Shown here: one piece after another, positions 61,896 through 64,000 of the stretch
How positions within the stretch are numbered: the stretch's first letter is position 1
Layout: each line of letters opens with the position of its first letter
NCBI GenBank assembly: GCA_030148425.1
Contig: JASBTM010000015.1
Coordinates: forward strand, 1-64,000
Source: Hyphomicrobium sp.
GTDB lineage: Bacteria > Pseudomonadota > Alphaproteobacteria > Rhizobiales > Hyphomicrobiaceae
DNA: 64,000 nt
Direction of reading: 5' to 3'
The notes under the pieces: generated by a model
Told to the model about the DNA's origin: nothing
Database searches by the model: none
What the model saw: the letters and a program-made list of their open reading frames with translations, nothing else
Program-made: the position numbers and the translations under genes

Positions 61896-63128
61896 TCAAG
61901 CCAGCCTCGCGGGATCCGCAGCCTGACTGGCGCTCAAGAGCTCGGTCTGCACGTCCGAACCCCGGATGAGACTCAGATCGACGGGACATCGATCAGCGAT
62001 CGCGAGGATCCGAGCGCGCTGATCATCACTCAGCGGCCCATCGAGGACAATGGTGCGGGTGAACCGGTCGGGTGGCATCATGTCCGGCACCTTCTCGTGC
62101 TGCACGGTCGTGCTCGCCCGTTCGAGCGGAAAGCCCTTGCGGTTCGCATAGAGACGCATCGTCATCACCGTGCAGGCTGCGAGGCCGGCAGATACGAGTT
62201 CGTAGGGAGATAGTCCGGTCCCGAGGCCACCGACCGATGCTGGCTCGTCGGCGAACAGAGTGTGCTCGCCGCTGCGGACCTTGAGCTGGAACGTCCCTGC
62301 AAGAGTTTCGGTGGCGACGACGCCCTCCGCAACCTCGACCTGCGGAAGATCCGCGCTGAGTGGTGGGAGAAAGCGGCTCGCCCAAACCGCCACCATGGCC
62401 GCGGCGTAGTTCGCGTCCGCGACGTCGGTGAGAAGGTGATCCGCGTTGTCGAGCGAGATGAAGCTTTTAGGGTGCCTGGACGCGACGAAGATGCGCGACG
62501 CGTGGTCGATGCCGACCACCTGATCCAGCGGAGAGTGCATGACCAGCACCGGCCGTCGCAGGGAGGCAATGGCCTTCTCGACGTCGATCCCCTCAACCGC
62601 CTCAAGGAACCCTCGGCGAATGAGGAAGGGCCTACCGGCAATCTCCACCGAGGCCTCGCCCTCGCTCGCGATGGTGTCCAGATCATTCGGTCCGAAGAGG
62701 CGCAAGATATGCTGAAGGTCGGCCGGCGCACCAATCGTCGCTACCGCCGCAATATCAGGCATGTCGGCGGCGGCTACGATCGCAGCGGTGCCACCCAGGC
62801 TGTGCCCGACGAGGAGGGACGGTGACATGCCCGCCGCCGCCATCGCCTTTGCGGCGGCCCGAAGGTCCTCGACGTCCGACGCGAAGTTCACAGGTTCTCC
62901 CGTCCCACCGCCGATCCCGGTCCCGGCGAAATCGAACCTCAAGACCCCGATGCCCGCACGCGACAGCGCGCGCGAGATGTGAACAGCGGCGCGACTGTCT
63001 TTCCCGCACGTGAAGCAGTGGGCGAAGATCGCCCAGCCCCGCGGCGTCCCTTCCGGCGGTTCGAGGTGCCCGGACAGCGGAGAGCCAGCCCCACTGACAA
63101 ACGTAAATGATCTTCCTGCCATGTCCAT
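61896..63128 (-). CDS. Alpha/beta-hydrolase fused to OsmC domain
   Basis: A 410-aa fusion. The N-terminal hydrolase has the elbow [10 protein letters not shown] near residue 107 and a late His in DNADHLLTD. The C-terminal OsmC/Ohr-like part ([38 protein letters not shown]) has the peroxidase Cys residues. Such fusions are thought to reduce organic hydroperoxides or process acylated substrates. GGAGG lies 4 bp before the ATG. First gene of the leftward operon; its promoter region holds two MarR-like palindromes. Confidence 0.85.
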   Translation of the reverse strand: MDMAGRSFTFVSGAGSPLSGHLEPPEGTPRGWAIFAHCFTCGKDSRAAVHISRALSRAGIGVLRFDFAGTGIGGGTGEPVNFASDVEDLRAAAKAMAAAGMSPSLLVGHSLGGTAAIVAAADMPDIAAVATIGAPADLQHILRLFGPNDLDTIASEGEASVEIAGRPFLIRRGFLEAVEGIDVEKAIASLRRPVLVMHSPLDQVVGIDHASRIFVASRHPKSFISLDNADHLLTDVADANYAAAMVAVWASRFLPPLSADLPQVEVAEGVVATETLAGTFQLKVRSGEHTLFADEPASVGGLGTGLSPYELVSAGLAACTVMTMRLYANRKGFPLERASTTVQHEKVPDMMPPDRFTRTIVLDGPLSDDQRARILAIADRCPVDLSLIRGSDVQTELLSASQAADPARLA

Positions 63129-63228
63129 CAAACCTCCAGCACGCGGCTTGGCGGTTGCGCTCTCAGAACCTTCGACGGAGCTGAGCGGAGCGCACCGCCA
63201 ACCGGTAATCGTCATCTCAGGCTATCAT

Positions 63229-63249
63229 TTATATGTCTGGCGCATATAG
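63229..63249. promoter_or_regulatory. MarR-type operator copy
   Basis: TATATG and CATATA arms (63230-63235, 63243-63248) in the 21-bp layout of the motif at 58707, in the promoter region of the hydrolase-OsmC gene. Confidence 0.45.
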
Positions 63250-63271
63250 ACAAGCCCCTATATCATGATTA

Positions 63272-63286
63272 TATGCGCCAAGCATA
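63272..63286. promoter_or_regulatory. TATGC/GCATA operator copy
   Basis: TATGC-GCCAA-GCATA, same arms and spacing as at 56106. It lies upstream of the divergent LysR gene, which makes a start at 63273 unlikely. Confidence 0.5.
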
Positions 63287-63356
63287 CTTCTGCGACCTGC
63301 TTTCCAAAGGCGGTCTCACGGAAGAGGTATCAGTCAGGCGCGTGGGCCAAAGGACT

Positions 63357-64000
63357 ATGGAACTCAATCAAGTCAGCTATTTCATCAACTTGGCCGAGAC
63401 GCTGAATTTCACAGCGGCCGCTCGCTTGAGCGGTGTGTCACAGCCAAGTCTGACCCGCGCGATCCGCCGCTTGGAAGATGAGCTTGGCGGGCCGCTGATC
63501 TATCGCGACGGGAAGAACAGCCGCCTGACTGGCCTTGGCCATGACGTCGAGGCAGAATTCCGGCGCATGGTGGTCGCGATGAAGAGCGTTCGCAATCACT
63601 CGGAGCACTGGGCGATGGGGGGCACCGCGTGCTGGATGTCGCCGTCGCGCCCACCGTCGGACCAAAGGAATTTACGGCATTCTTCGAGAGCGCATTGGCG
63701 GAGATGCCATCCATCGAAATTAAGCTGCACTCGCTCCAGTCGAACGAGGACACATCGGAGGTGCTTTCAGGAAAATACCACGCGTGCATCATGCCGCGTG
63801 AAACAAGACCGGAACGCAAGCTGGATGTGCATCCTCTATTTCGGGAGCGCTTCGTGCTCGGCTGTTCTGCAAACCATCCCTTGGCGGCCAACGAGATCGT
63901 GCGCGGCGAAGACCTGCTCGAGTTTCCATTCGTCGATCGCCTGAAATGCGAGTTTCGCGATCGGATCCTCGATCACTTCGCGCGACGGGACTTGCTCATG
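63357..64000 (+). pseudogene. LysR-family regulator, frameshifted and cut by window end
   Basis: The ATG at 63357 opens an LTTR HTH (ELNQVSYFINLAETLNFTAAARLSGVSQPS). Near 63616-63621 a run of six G moves the family sequence into another frame (HRVLDVAVAPTVGPKEF; FVLGCSANHPLAANEIV), which stays open to the window end at 64000. A slippage in the G tract, real or from sequencing, is the simplest explanation. It is divergent from the hydrolase-OsmC operon and probably its regulator. Confidence 0.65.

Noticed and set aside
1..64000. tRNA or rRNA genes, including a tRNA attachment site at the ICE edge
   Set aside because: I found no cloverleaf-like or rRNA sequence. The left edge lies inside tetR, so either the attachment site is elsewhere or the left end was deleted.

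Overview
The window comes from a GC-rich alphaproteobacterium, most likely a member of the order Hyphomicrobiales (Rhizobiales). I lean to the Bradyrhizobium/Afipia group because of the cyoA-MFS pairing, but this is only a guess. A short stretch of ordinary chromosome (about 1-3.88 kb: cyoA, an MFS transporter, a short-chain dehydrogenase and the start of a divergent tetR gene) runs directly into a large integrative and conjugative element (ICE). The junction lies inside tetR, whose N-terminal DNA-binding part is fused in frame to a gajA gene that has lost its own 5' end.

The left part of the element (3.9-12.8 kb) is a defence island. It holds a Gabija-type pair (beheaded GajA plus GajB), an unrecognised 378-residue protein, a scar made of a dnaE2 3' end and another broken gene, a compact cassette of a small protein, a TauD-like Fe(II)/2-oxoglutarate oxygenase and a HEPN/zinc-ribbon protein, and a two-gene CBASS operon (patatin phospholipase and CD-NTase).

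From 13 to 34.3 kb lie ICE accessory and maintenance genes: DUF932, ParB-like, ArdB-like antirestriction, a methyltransferase/strawberry-notch helicase, a Toprim protein, DUF2493 and DUF736. Several have structured, mutually similar leader sequences that look like two families of cis-acting RNA. The helicase gene is split by a 6.3-kb insertion with 161-bp, nearly perfect inverted repeats. This insertion carries three overlapping tyrosine recombinases (recombinase-in-trio, RIT, layout) and, as cargo, a primase-helicase of the TOTE type.

From 34.4 to 55 kb is the transfer core. It starts with a control module resembling the one described for the Mesorhizobium symbiosis ICE: a QseC-like XRE protein, a QseM-like small protein, an fseA-like gene needing a +1 ribosomal frameshift, and an RdfS/AlpA-type excisionase. 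Next come a replicon-like block (repA, three iterons, parA, an RHH protein), then traF, a transglycosylase, a probable oriT, the relaxase, traG, and a complete trbBCDEJ(K)LFGI type IV secretion operon.

The right part (55-64 kb) is a stress-response module: two cysteine-rich MarR-type regulators, a YeeE/YedE transporter, an RclC-like DUF417 protein, MsrA, a zinc-less MDR reductase, an alpha/beta-hydrolase-OsmC fusion and two LysR regulators. TATGC...GCATA palindromes recur in front of several of these genes. It fits defence against reactive chlorine, sulfur or electrophiles. Several genes there are decaying (DUF6314, an rpiA remnant, a LysR with a frameshift in a G6 run). The ICE integrase and right end are not seen and probably lie beyond the window.
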